Below are positions 15,956 to 24,131 of a stretch of 48,291 bases of DNA, piece after piece. The first letter of the stretch is position 1; each line of letters opens with the position of its first letter. The DNA is from Clostridia bacterium (lineage in GTDB: Bacteria; Bacillota; Clostridia; Oscillospirales; CAG-272), in the NCBI GenBank assembly GCA_900763885.1, contig CAAFLY010000155.1, forward strand, positions 1 through 48,291, read 5' to 3'. The translations under genes were made by a program, and so were the position numbers. The notes beneath the pieces are model-generated. The model was not told where the DNA came from. It did no database searches and saw nothing but the letters and a program-made list of their open reading frames with translations.

Positions 15956-15999
15956 GCGCAAATCCTCCCGAAAAAAGCAGAATCGTTTATATATACGGC

Positions 16000-16028
16000 A
16001 GTATAGCATATGGCGCGTGGTTTGTCAA
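16000..16028 (-). promoter_or_regulatory. Promoter of the AraC gene
   Basis: On the minus strand TTGACA (16028-16023) and TATACT (16005-16000) are 17 bp apart. Both boxes overlap the 16001-16038 inverted repeat, so a protein bound there would block RNA polymerase. Confidence 0.88.
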
Positions 16029-16038
16029 TATGCTATAC
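16001..16038. promoter_or_regulatory. Perfect inverted repeat, candidate operator
   Basis: GTATAGCATAT (16001-16011) and ATATGCTATAC (16028-16038) are perfect 11-bp inverted repeats, 16 bp apart. They cover the -10 box of the AraC gene and the likely -10 (TATACT, 16034-16039) of the divergent oxidoreductase operon. Confidence 0.6.
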
Positions 16039-16039
16039 T
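16034..16039 (+). promoter_or_regulatory. Candidate -10 box of the dehydrogenase operon
   Basis: TATACT at 16034-16039 has no good -35 box 17 bp upstream (TGGCGC). This fits a promoter that needs an activator such as the neighbouring AraC protein. An alternative TATAAC at 16043 has TTGTCA at only 15 bp. Confidence 0.45.
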
Positions 16040-16088
16040 TTGTATAACGGAAAAAAGGAATGACACAGCCGCAAAGGAGGCAGAAAAT

Positions 16089-17093
16089 ATGGCGAAACTT
16101 CGTGTGGCACAGATCGGCGTCGGCCACGATCACGCGTCCGGCTTTATGGACACCATGCGCCGCATGCCGGAGACGTATGAGGTCGTCGGCGTATGCGCGG
16201 AATCGACGGAATATGAAGGGCTGCTCCGGACAAACCCATGCTATGACGGCATTCCGCGCCGCGATCGTGACGACATCCTGGGAGACGGCTCCATTGACGC
16301 GATCCTTGTGGAGACGGAGGAGCATTCCCTCGTTCCAAACACGCTTCTGGCGATCGGGGCGGGCTTCCCGGTGCACATGGACAAGCCCGGCGGCGAGGAG
16401 CTCTCCGCGTTCACGGAGATGGTACGGCGCGCGGAGGCAAAACGGCTGCCGTTCCAGATGGGCTATATGTACCGATACAACCCGGCGGTGCGTATGGCGG
16501 AAAAAATGGCGCGGGACGGAGAGCTGGGGGACATCATCGCCGTGGACGCGCAGATGAGTGTTCGCCATCCCCCGGAAAAGCGCGCGTGGCTGAACCGGTT
16601 CCGCGGCGGGATGATGTTCTTTCTCGGCTGCCATCTCGTCGACATGATCTACCGCTTCCAGGGGATCCCGCTCTCCGTCACGCCGATGAACCGGCACACC
16701 CGGACCGAGGGGATCGACTGCCCGGACTATGGCTTTGCCGTATTCGATTACGGGCGCGGCATCTCCTTCGCGAAAACGAGCGCGGCGGAGGTCAACGGTT
16801 TTGACCGGCGGCAGCTTGTCATCACGGGCACGAAGGCGTCTGTGGAGCTCAAGCCCTTTGAATACTACGTGAAAGGCGGCATGACGACCGGGATGAAGGT
16901 CACGCGCCACGAGCCGGGGAAGGAATGGCGCGACAACGGGGAAACGGTGGCGCTTCCGCCGATCGGACGGTACGACAAAATGATGGAGGAGTTTGCCGCC
17001 GCGGTGCGCGGGGATATGGCACTGCCCTACACGTACCAGAGCGAAATCGACGTGCAGAAAATGGTGCTCGAGGCGTGCGGCATTCCGGTATAA
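16089..17093 (+). CDS. Gfo/Idh/MocA-family oxidoreductase
   Basis: This 334-residue protein has an N-terminal Rossmann fold beginning MAKLRVAQIGVGHDHA (GxGxx nucleotide loop) and the family signature HMDKPGGEE, where the EKP-type Lys is the catalytic base. A C-terminal alpha/beta substrate domain includes MGYMYRYNPAVR and GGMMFFLGCHLVDMIYRF. Members oxidise or epimerise sugars and inositols with NAD(P). A perfect AAGGAGG precedes the ATG. The next gene, a medium-chain dehydrogenase, starts 13 bp after the stop, so the two likely act in one catabolic route controlled by the AraC regulator. The substrate is not identifiable. Confidence 0.92.
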   Translation: MAKLRVAQIGVGHDHASGFMDTMRRMPETYEVVGVCAESTEYEGLLRTNPCYDGIPRRDRDDILGDGSIDAILVETEEHSLVPNTLLAIGAGFPVHMDKPGGEELSAFTEMVRRAEAKRLPFQMGYMYRYNPAVRMAEKMARDGELGDIIAVDAQMSVRHPPEKRAWLNRFRGGMMFFLGCHLVDMIYRFQGIPLSVTPMNRHTRTEGIDCPDYGFAVFDYGRGISFAKTSAAEVNGFDRRQLVITGTKASVELKPFEYYVKGGMTTGMKVTRHEPGKEWRDNGETVALPPIGRYDKMMEEFAAAVRGDMALPYTYQSEIDVQKMVLEACGIPV

Positions 17094-17105
17094 GGAGAGG
17101 ACAGC

Positions 17106-18125
17106 ATGGAAACAAAACAGATCATCTTTACGAAAATCAACACGGCGGAGCTGTGCGACGTGCCGGTATACGAGCCCGGAGACGGTCAGGTGCTTGTGAA
17201 AATGGCGTACACTGCCATCAGCCGCGGAACGGAGCGGGCGAACATCACAGGCGACCCCAACATCAGCATATTCGACGGCGGCGCCGCCACGGTCCATTTT
17301 CCGCGTGCGCTCGGCTACAGCGGCTCCGGCATTGTCGAAAAAACCGGCGCGGGGGTGCGCGGTGTAAAGGTCGGCGATCGGGTGGCGGTCCTGAACAGTC
17401 AGCATCGCGGGTACTGCACCGTACACGGGAATCAGGTGATCCCGATCCGGTATGATGACGTGTCTCTGGAGGAGGCGGCGTTTTCGTATATCTGCACGTT
17501 CCCTCTCGCCGCGGTCCGGAAAACGCGTGTGGAGCTGGGCGAGGCAGCGATCGTGATGGGACAGGGGATCCTCGGCGCAATGGCGGTCCAGTTTCTCCAC
17601 GCGGCGGGCGCGTATCCCGTGATCGCAGCGGACCCTGTGCCATCCCGGCGTGATTTCGCTCTCACCATCGGCGCGGATCTCGCTCTGGATCCCACGGACG
17701 CGGATTTTGCCGCACAGGTGAAGGAGAGCACGCAGGGCGGCTGCAACGCGGCGATCGAGGTCAGCGGACAGGGGAAAGCTCTCGACACCGTCCTCGACTG
17801 CATGGCGAAATGCGGCAGAGTGGCACTGCTCGGCTGTACCCGCGATCCGAACTTCACCATCGACTACTACCGCAAGATTCACGGCCCCGGCATCACCTTG
17901 ATCGGCGCGCATACCTTGGCCAGGCCGGACACGGAATCCCACCCCGGCTGGTGGACCCACCGGGACGACATCCGCGCGACCCTCGCGCTCCAGCACGGCG
18001 GACGGATCCACATCGACCGGATCCTCTCGGAGATCCACGACCCCACCGAAGCGCAGTCCGTATACGACCGCGTGATCGGAGAACGGGATTTCCCGCAGGG
18101 CGTGCTGTTCCGGTGGAATATATAA
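17106..18125 (+). CDS. Medium-chain dehydrogenase/reductase, sugar-pathway type
   Basis: This 339-residue protein of the MDR superfamily has a GroES-like N-terminal half (GDGQVLVKMAYTAISRGTERANITG, HFPRALGYSGSGIVEKTG). A Rossmann half follows (EAAIVMGQGILGAMAVQFLHAAGAYPVIAAD). The position usually occupied by the catalytic zinc Cys is part of SRGTE, and the structural CxxCxxC lobe is absent, so it may not bind zinc as classical alcohol dehydrogenases do. Members near Gfo/Idh enzymes often act on keto-sugars or inositols. AAGGAGAGG precedes the ATG. It is the middle gene of a three-gene run. Confidence 0.88.
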   Translation: METKQIIFTKINTAELCDVPVYEPGDGQVLVKMAYTAISRGTERANITGDPNISIFDGGAATVHFPRALGYSGSGIVEKTGAGVRGVKVGDRVAVLNSQHRGYCTVHGNQVIPIRYDDVSLEEAAFSYICTFPLAAVRKTRVELGEAAIVMGQGILGAMAVQFLHAAGAYPVIAADPVPSRRDFALTIGADLALDPTDADFAAQVKESTQGGCNAAIEVSGQGKALDTVLDCMAKCGRVALLGCTRDPNFTIDYYRKIHGPGITLIGAHTLARPDTESHPGWWTHRDDIRATLALQHGGRIHIDRILSEIHDPTEAQSVYDRVIGERDFPQGVLFRWNI

Positions 18126-18147
18126 GACTACAGGAGGATACCAGCCT

Positions 18148-19119
18148 ATGTACGCCATTCTCATCGATCCCGTGACCCGCGCGCTGTCCTATGCAGCCGT
18201 ACCCACACCGTCTCCGCGCGACGACGAGGTGCTCATCCGCGTCCATGCCGCCGGGGTGAACCGTGCCGATCTCCTGCAGCGCGAGGGGAATTATCCGCCG
18301 CCGCCCGGCTGTCCGGAATGGATGGGGCTGGAGGTATCCGGAGAGATCTGCGCGATGGGACCGCTCGCGGCGCGCCACTGGCGGATCGGGGACAGGGTAT
18401 GCGCGCTGCTCGGCGGCGGAGGATACGCACAATTCGTCGCCGTCCGGTACGATATGTGTCTGCCCGTCCCCGCAGGCGTATCCATGACCGAAGCCGCGGC
18501 GATCCCCGAAGCCTTTGCGACCGCGTATCTCAACCTGTTCCGGGAAGCGGACGCGAAATCCGGGGACACGGTCCTTGTCACAGCTGGCGGCAGCGGACTG
18601 GCCAGCGTGATGATCCCGATGGCAAAGTACGCGGGACTGTCTGTGATCACCACAGTGCGCAGCGCGGAAAAGGCGGCGGCGAGCGCGTCTCTTGGAGCCG
18701 ATGTGGTGCTGAACACGCGTGAAATCCCGCTGTCCGCCTATTTCGCGGCGCATCCGGGCGAGGTGGACATTGCCGTAGACTGCGTGGGAGGCGCGGAGGT
18801 CGGATTATGCCTGCCCCACATGGCGCGCGGCGGTCGGTGGATCGTGATCGCGTCATTGGGCGGGGAAACAGCGACCGTCGATCTGCGGCAGCTCTATGTA
18901 CGCGGCGTGCGTCTGGTCGGCAGCACCCTGCGCGCCAGAGCTCCGGCGGTCAAAGCGGAGATCCTCTCCTCCCTCCGGCGCGATTTTTTCCCGGCGATCG
19001 AATCCGGCGCGCTCCGTCCGACCCTGTTTGCCGTGTTCCCCCTCACGGAGGCGGCGGCGGCACACGAGCTGCTCTACCGAAGCGGCAATATCGGCAAGGT
19101 GGTCCTCACGGTGCGGTAG
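18148..19119 (+). CDS. Quinone oxidoreductase-like MDR protein
   Basis: This 323-residue zinc-free MDR protein resembles NAD(P)H:quinone oxidoreductases of the PIG3/QOR type. It has VHAAGVNRADLLQREGNYPPPPG near the N-terminus, then GLEVSGEI and GDRVCALLGGGGYAQF. The nucleotide-binding segment VLVTAGGSGLAS differs slightly from the usual GGASGVG. A Ser-Thr-Leu-Arg (STLRAR) segment is typical of the PIG3 branch. It would reduce a quinone or enone with NADPH. It is the last gene of the operon, 22 bp after the previous stop, with AGGAGG upstream, and is followed by a terminator. Confidence 0.88.
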   Translation: MYAILIDPVTRALSYAAVPTPSPRDDEVLIRVHAAGVNRADLLQREGNYPPPPGCPEWMGLEVSGEICAMGPLAARHWRIGDRVCALLGGGGYAQFVAVRYDMCLPVPAGVSMTEAAAIPEAFATAYLNLFREADAKSGDTVLVTAGGSGLASVMIPMAKYAGLSVITTVRSAEKAAASASLGADVVLNTREIPLSAYFAAHPGEVDIAVDCVGGAEVGLCLPHMARGGRWIVIASLGGETATVDLRQLYVRGVRLVGSTLRARAPAVKAEILSSLRRDFFPAIESGALRPTLFAVFPLTEAAAAHELLYRSGNIGKVVLTVR

Positions 19120-19136
19120 CCTCCACAAATTTCACA

Positions 19137-19163
19137 AACCGTCTCCGCGAGGGGGCGGTTTTT
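19137..19163 (+). terminator. Terminator of the dehydrogenase operon
   Basis: AACCGTCTCC (19137-19146) pairs with GGGGGCGGTT (19151-19160) through a GCGA tetraloop, with two wobble pairs. It is followed by TTTTT. Confidence 0.82.
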
Positions 19164-19178
19164 CGTTGGTATTGGCAG

Positions 19179-19207
19179 TAGATTTTTGGATCCGTTTGTG
19201 GTATACT
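19179..19207 (+). promoter_or_regulatory. Promoter of the structured RNA candidate
   Basis: TAGATT (19179-19184), 17 bp, then TATACT (19202-19207) with extended -10 TGTGG. The carA promoter repeats the same unusual -35 box, spacer length and TGG extension. Confidence 0.62.
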
Positions 19208-19212
19208 ATTAA

Positions 19213-19425
19213 AAATACGAACGATGGAGGAACGCCATGACCGGAATCTGCCAGAGCGGGCTCAAGAAAACCACACCGCGCTCCCGCTGTTTCCATTTTG
19301 TTTTCCGTCCGGCGATCGTATCCGTAGGCACCCGTATTGCTTCTGTTCTGAAGGATCCGGCAGTACGGTTTGTGTTTCGTATTCCGGTGTTTCCATCCCG
19401 TCTGTTTCCCGACAGGCGGTTTTTT
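19213..19425 (+). ncRNA. Candidate structured small RNA upstream of carA
   Basis: A unit of about 213 nt has its own promoter and intrinsic terminator. Its ends pair over a long range: GATGGA (19223-19228) with TCCATC (19392-19397), AAC (19231-19233) with GTT (19389-19391), ACCGGAAT (19240-19247) with ATTCCGGT (19381-19388), and CTGCC (19248-19252) with GGCAG (19359-19363). All are nested. An inner hairpin AGCGGG/CCCGCT lies at 19255-19288. A 67-codon open frame with GGAGG (19237-19440) runs through the terminator hairpin, so a coding role is less likely, though a leader peptide cannot be excluded. It matches no RNA family I recognise; its size is similar to 6S RNA but the layout is not clearly that. 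Confidence 0.45.
19398..19425 (+). terminator. Terminator of the structured RNA candidate
   Basis: CCGTCTG (19398-19404) pairs with CAGGCGG (19413-19419) and is followed by TTTTTT. It starts immediately after the closing helix of the RNA candidate and precedes the separate carA promoter. Confidence 0.82.
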
Positions 19426-19437
19426 GTTGCCCATTTG

Positions 19438-19466
19438 TAGATTTATTCACAATTCTCTGGTATAAT
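19438..19466 (+). promoter_or_regulatory. Promoter of carAB
   Basis: TAGATT (19438-19443), 17 bp, TATAAT (19461-19466) with extended -10 TGG. It lies between the RNA terminator and carA, leaving a 5' leader of about 75 nt with no obvious attenuator. Confidence 0.7.
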
Positions 19467-19547
19467 GGAGAATATCGTATTTTTATGCACCATCCATGTG
19501 ATTTTCTGCATAGTTAGTCACATTCGGTGCGGAACAGGAGTGTTGGT

Positions 19548-20642
19548 ATGAGAGCGATGGATCGAAAGATCGTTTTGGAAGACGGCGCGGTATATCCCGG
19601 CTACGGCTTTGGCGCCATGACCGACCGCGTATGTGAGATCGTCTTCAACACCGCGATGGTCGGCTATCAGGAGGTGGTGTCCGACCCGTCGTATACGGAT
19701 CAGATGGTCGTGATGACCTACCCCTTGATCGGCAACTACGGCATCACGGACGACGATTTTGAATGCAAAAACCCCTCGATCGGCGGCATGATCGTGTGCG
19801 ATTACAACGACGCGCCGTCGAACTTCCGCTACACAAAAACCCTGTCGGAGCTATTGGAGGAAAACGGCATCCCCGGCATCTCCGGCGTGGACACCCGCAA
19901 GCTGACCCGCTCCATCCGCGATCTCGGCTCCCGCCGCGTGATCATCACCTCGATCGACACGCCCGTGGATGAGGCGCAGCACATTCTCGCGAGCACCCCG
20001 ATCCCGCACGATCAGGTCTCCCGCGTCAGCTCCAAAAAGCGGTGGTATTCCCGCACGTCCAACCCGCGCTTCAACGTCGTCGCCGTGGACTGCGGCATGA
20101 AGCTCAACATCATCCGCTCCTTAAACCGCTTCGGCTGCAATGTGACCGTCGTGCCGTATGATACGCCCGCGGAGGAGATCGCGTTCATGAAGCCGGACGG
20201 CGTATTCTTCTCAAACGGCCCCGGCGACCCGGAGGATGTAAAACCCGTGATCGAGACGATCCGCGGACTGCGGGGGAAATATCCCCTCTTCGGCATCTGT
20301 CTCGGCCACCAGATGATCGCGCTGGCGTACGGCGGCTCCACGTACAAGCTGAAATTCGGCCATCGCGGCGGCAACCACCCCGTCATGCGCCTGACCGACG
20401 GCAAAATCGAGATCACCTCGCAGAACCACAGCTACGCCGTAGACGAGGCCTCTCTTGCCGGCAGCGGACTGGTCGTGACCCATCGGAATCTCCTCGACGG
20501 CACCGTGGAGGGCATGGAATGCGCGGGGGAGCGGGTATTCTCCGTACAGTATCATCCGGAAAGCGCGCCCGGTCCCGAGGACAGCGTATACTTATTCGAG
20601 AAGTTTGTGGAAAACATGAAGGAGGGTGCGAAAAATGCCTAA
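19548..20642 (+). CDS. carA: Carbamoyl-phosphate synthase small subunit
   Basis: This 364-residue protein is the glutaminase subunit that releases ammonia for CarB. An N-terminal CPSase small-chain domain (about 1-150) precedes a class I glutamine amidotransferase domain. Its nucleophile is C251 in GICLGHQ, with H336 and E338 in QYHPESAPGP completing the triad. The ATG at 19548 has AGGAG 7 bases upstream; another in-frame ATG lies three codons on. carB overlaps its end by 8 nt, which suggests translational coupling. The product feeds both pyrimidine and arginine synthesis; the pyr operon nearby favours the pyrimidine role. Confidence 0.97.
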   Translation: MRAMDRKIVLEDGAVYPGYGFGAMTDRVCEIVFNTAMVGYQEVVSDPSYTDQMVVMTYPLIGNYGITDDDFECKNPSIGGMIVCDYNDAPSNFRYTKTLSELLEENGIPGISGVDTRKLTRSIRDLGSRRVIITSIDTPVDEAQHILASTPIPHDQVSRVSSKKRWYSRTSNPRFNVVAVDCGMKLNIIRSLNRFGCNVTVVPYDTPAEEIAFMKPDGVFFSNGPGDPEDVKPVIETIRGLRGKYPLFGICLGHQMIALAYGGSTYKLKFGHRGGNHPVMRLTDGKIEITSQNHSYAVDEASLAGSGLVVTHRNLLDGTVEGMECAGERVFSVQYHPESAPGPEDSVYLFEKFVENMKEGAKNA

Positions 20643-23600
20643 GAGAACGGACATAAAAAAGGTACTGGTGATCGGCTCCGGCCCGATCGTGATCGGTCAG
20701 GCGGCGGAATTCGACTATGCCGGAACTCAGGCTTGTCTCGCGCTGAAGGAGGAGGGCTACGAGGTCATTCTCGCAAACTCCAACCCGGCGACGATCATGA
20801 CGGACACCTCCGTCGCGGACAAGGTATATATGGAGCCTCTGACGCTGGAATTTCTGGCGCGCATCTGCCGGTATGAGCGGCCAAACGCCATCGTTCCCGG
20901 CATCGGCGGTCAGACCGGTCTCAACCTCGCGATGCAGCTGTACAAAAAGGGCGTTCTGGACGAATGCGAGATCGAGCTGCTCGGCACGGACGCGAAAAGC
21001 ATCGAATGCGCGGAGGACAGAGAGCTGTTCAAGGAGCTGTGCGAACGGATCGGTGAGCCGGTTGTCCCCTCGAAGATCACCTACACCGCCGATGAAGCCG
21101 TGGAAGCGGCAGCGGAGATCGGCTACCCCGTGATCCTCCGTCCGGCATTCACTCTGGGCGGCACGGGCGGCGGCTTTGCCTACACCCCGGAGGAGCTGCG
21201 CGAGATGATGAAAAACGCGCTCGCCCTCTCGCCGGTCCATCAGGTGCTTGTCGAGAAGAGCATCAAGGGCTACAAGGAGATCGAATACGAGGTGATCCGC
21301 GACGCGAACGATACGGCGATCACGGTGTGCAACATGGAAAACCTCGATCCGGTCGGCATCCACACGGGCGACTCCATTGTCGTGGCGCCGAGCCAGACGC
21401 TGACCAACCGCGAATACCAGATGCTGCGCAACAGCGCGCTGAAAATCATCCGGGCGCTCGGCGTGAAGGGCGGCTGCAACGTACAGTTCGCGCTTGATCC
21501 GCATTCGTTCCGGTATTACGTGATCGAGGTCAATCCGCGTGTGTCCCGTTCGTCGGCGCTCGCGTCCAAGGCAAGCGGCTACCCGATCGCACGGGTTTCG
21601 GCAAAAATCGCCGTCGGCATGGATCTGCACGAGATCCAGCTCGCGAACACGCCCGCCTCCTTTGAGCCGACGCTCGACTATGTGGTAACGAAGATGCCGC
21701 GCTTCCCGTTCGACAAATTCCCGGCGGCACAGAATACGCTGTCCACGCAGATGAAGGCGACCGGCGAGGTCATGAGCGTCGGACGGACGTTTGAGGAAAG
21801 TCTCCTAAAGGCGATCCGGTCCCTGGAGGAGGGCAAAAACCACATCCACATGGAAAAGTTCGACTCCGCGCACATGAGCGTGGACGAGCTGCTTGCCTAC
21901 ATCCAAAACGGCACGGACGACCGGCTGTACGCGATCTCGCAGCTGATGTGGATGGGCGTGGACCCGTCTCTCATCTGCGACATTACGCAGATCGATATGT
22001 TCTTCCTCGACAAGATCCAGCACATTGTGGATTTTGAAAAGGAGATGGAGGAAAATCCCTTTGACGCGGCACATCTGCGCGAGGCAAAGCGACTTGGCTT
22101 CTCGGATTCCTACGCGGCGGAGCTGTGGCACTGCACGGAGGATGAGATCTACGCGATGCGCCAATCGGAGAAGATGTATCCCGTATACAAGATGATCGAC
22201 ACGTGCGCAAGCGAGTTCGACAGCTATGTGCCGTATTTCTACTCCACCTACGCGGACGAAAACGAGTCGGTGGTATCGGACAAGAAAAAGGTGATCGTGC
22301 TCGGCTCCGGTCCGATCCGCATCGGGCAGGGCGTGGAATTCGACTATTCCACGGTACACGCGGTGCGCACGATCCGGGAATGCGGCTACGAGGCGATCGT
22401 CATCAACAACAACCCCGAGACGGTGTCCACGGACTACACGACCGCCGACAAGCTCTATTTCGAGCCGTTGACCGCCGAGGACGTGATGAACATCGTGGCG
22501 CTGGAGCGGCCGGAGGGTGTGATCGTAACGCTCGGCGGACAGACCGCGATCAACCTTGCCGCACCGCTTGCCGCACGCGGAGTAAAAATCATCGGCACGG
22601 GCTGCGCCGCCATCGACAAAGCGGAGGACAGAGACGCCTTTGACGCCGTGATCAAGTCGCTGTCCATCCCGAATCCGAAGGGGGAGGCGGTGACGGATAT
22701 CGAAAAGGGCGTAGCGGCAGCGGAAAGGATCGGCTACCCGGTGCTGGTGCGTCCGAGCTTCGTGCTGGGCGGCCGCGCCATGGAGATCGTGGCAAACGAG
22801 TCGATGCTGCGGAAATATCTGCGCACGGCGGTGGAGGTAGACGAGGACAAGCCGGTACTGATCGACAAATACTTAGTCGGCCGCGAGGTCGAGGTGGACG
22901 CGATCTGCGACGGACGGGAGGTATTCCTGCCCGGGATCATGGAGCTTGTGGAGCGGACCGGCGTCCATTCCGGAGACAGCACGAGCGTTTATCCGCCCTT
23001 CTCCCTGTCGCAGAGGGTGCGGGATGTGATCGCGGACTACACGCGCCGGCTCGGGCTGGGCATCGGGATTGTCGGCCTGTTCAACATCCAGTTCATTGTG
23101 GACCGCGAGGACAACGTTTACGTGATCGAGGTCAATCCGCGGGCATCGCGCAGTGTGCCGTTTCTCTCGAAATCGACGGGGGTGAATCTTGTGCAGATCG
23201 CGACCCGTGTGATGCTGGGCGAATCTCTCGCCGATCAGGGGATCACGGAGCTTCTGCCGCCGGACAGAGAGCGGTGGTACGTCAAGGCGCCCGCGTTCTC
23301 CTTTGCGAAGCTGACTGGCATGGACGCGTATCTCTCCCCGGAGATGAAGTCCACCGGTGAGGCGATCGGCTACGATAAGCGGCTCAACCGCGCACTGTAC
23401 AAAGCGCTGCAGGCGTCCGGCGTAAAGATGAAAGACTACGGCACGGTGATCGTCACTCTGGCGGACGAGGATAAGGAGGAGGCGCTGCCCCTCGTGCGCC
23501 GCTTCTACCGTCTCGGCTTCAACATCGAGGCGACCATCGGCACGGCTACGTTCCTGAAGGGGCATGGGATCCGCACCCGTGTCCGCGGCAAGCTCAGCGA

Positions 23601-23820
23601 GGGCAGCGAGGAGATCCTCGATTCCATCCGCGCAGGCTACGTGAGCTACATCATCAACACACGCGCGATCCTCTCCGGCGTCCATTTCGATGACGGGGTC
23701 GCGATCCGCCGCTGTGCCGTGCAGAACGGTGTGACCATCTTCACCTCTCTCGACACCGTCCGCATCGTTCTCGACGTGCTGGAGGAGACGATCCCCACGA
23801 TCTCGACGATCAACGAATAA
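20635..23820 (+). CDS. carB: Carbamoyl-phosphate synthase large subunit
   Basis: This 1061-residue protein, the usual full length, makes carbamoyl phosphate from bicarbonate, ammonia and two ATP. The two homologous halves are clear: VLVIGSGPIVIGQAAEFDYAGTQ near residue 12 and VIVLGSGPIRIGQGVEFDYS near 555. Each is followed by an ATP-grasp domain (ILRPAFTLGGTGGG, LVRPSFVLGGRAME). The last 120 or so residues form the MGS-like regulatory domain where UMP or ornithine would act. GGAGG precedes the ATG inside the carA end. Its TAA stop is also the left flank of repeat copy B, and the operon terminator lies beyond that repeat. Confidence 0.98.
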   Translation: MPKRTDIKKVLVIGSGPIVIGQAAEFDYAGTQACLALKEEGYEVILANSNPATIMTDTSVADKVYMEPLTLEFLARICRYERPNAIVPGIGGQTGLNLAMQLYKKGVLDECEIELLGTDAKSIECAEDRELFKELCERIGEPVVPSKITYTADEAVEAAAEIGYPVILRPAFTLGGTGGGFAYTPEELREMMKNALALSPVHQVLVEKSIKGYKEIEYEVIRDANDTAITVCNMENLDPVGIHTGDSIVVAPSQTLTNREYQMLRNSALKIIRALGVKGGCNVQFALDPHSFRYYVIEVNPRVSRSSALASKASGYPIARVSAKIAVGMDLHEIQLANTPASFEPTLDYVVTKMPRFPFDKFPAAQNTLSTQMKATGEVMSVGRTFEESLLKAIRSLEEGKNHIHMEKFDSAHMSVDELLAYIQNGTDDRLYAISQLMWMGVDPSLICDITQIDMFFLDKIQHIVDFEKEMEENPFDAAHLREAKRLGFSDSYAAELWHCTEDEIYAMRQSEKMYPVYKMIDTCASEFDSYVPYFYSTYADENESVVSDKKKVIVLGSGPIRIGQGVEFDYSTVHAVRTIRECGYEAIVINNNPETVSTDYTTADKLYFEPLTAEDVMNIVALERPEGVIVTLGGQTAINLAAPLAARGVKIIGTGCAAIDKAEDRDAFDAVIKSLSIPNPKGEAVTDIEKGVAAAERIGYPVLVRPSFVLGGRAMEIVANESMLRKYLRTAVEVDEDKPVLIDKYLVGREVEVDAICDGREVFLPGIMELVERTGVHSGDSTSVYPPFSLSQRVRDVIADYTRRLGLGIGIVGLFNIQFIVDREDNVYVIEVNPRASRSVPFLSKSTGVNLVQIATRVMLGESLADQGITELLPPDRERWYVKAPAFSFAKLTGMDAYLSPEMKSTGEAIGYDKRLNRALYKALQASGVKMKDYGTVIVTLADEDKEEALPLVRRFYRLGFNIEATIGTATFLKGHGIRTRVRGKLSEGSEEILDSIRAGYVSYIINTRAILSGVHFDDGVAIRRCAVQNGVTIFTSLDTVRIVLDVLEETIPTISTINE

Positions 23821-23908
23821 GAAAGCCTCTGATTTCATGTTATTTTTGCGATAAAAGCCCTTATATTTCAGCCTTTTATCGCAAAAATTCGATTTATTCA
23901 GAGGTTCC
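23821..23908 (+). repeat. Palindromic TAA-flanked element, copy B (88 bp)
   Basis: It begins GAAAGCCTCTGATTTC and ends TCAGAGGTTCC, with the family's 15-bp perfect inner stem and loop CCCTTATATTTCAGC. It is flanked by TAA (23818-23820, the carB stop codon) and TAA (23909-23911). In the other clear copies the first bases are GGAA, so this end has drifted. Confidence 0.92.
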
Positions 23909-23927
23909 TAAGAAAACGCCGATTTAT

Positions 23928-23984
23928 GGTCACGGATACTGTCTGTATGCTTGGACAGGCAGCCTCCGTGACCTGTTTGTTTTT
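23928..23984 (+). terminator. Terminator of carAB
   Basis: GGTCACGGA (23928-23936) pairs perfectly with TCCGTGACC (23965-23973), with an inner CTGTC/GACAG helix. It is followed by TGTTTGTTTTT. It lies beyond repeat copy B, so that element sits between the stop codon and the operon's own terminator. Confidence 0.85.
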
Positions 23985-24058
23985 GGAGCGGTTTGACTGC
24001 TGGAGAAGCGGACACACAGCAGAATGGAAAAACACTGCTGTCTCCGCCCTTCTTTCTA

Positions 24059-24087
24059 TTGCAATATGCCGAAAAATAGTGTATAAT
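24059..24087 (+). promoter_or_regulatory. Promoter of the PHP-M28-nitroreductase-radical SAM run
   Basis: TTGCAA (24059-24064) and TATAAT (24082-24087) are 17 bp apart, 44 bp before the PHP gene start. Confidence 0.85.
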
Positions 24088-24131
24088 AGCGGCATAGGAA
24101 ATCTTTCCCCACGCGAAAGGAGAAAAACACC

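Noticed and set aside
19237..19440. 67-codon frame with GGAGG before carA as a protein gene
   Set aside because: It runs through an intrinsic terminator and its start lies in a long paired helix. The composition is not protein-like, so an RNA gene fits better.
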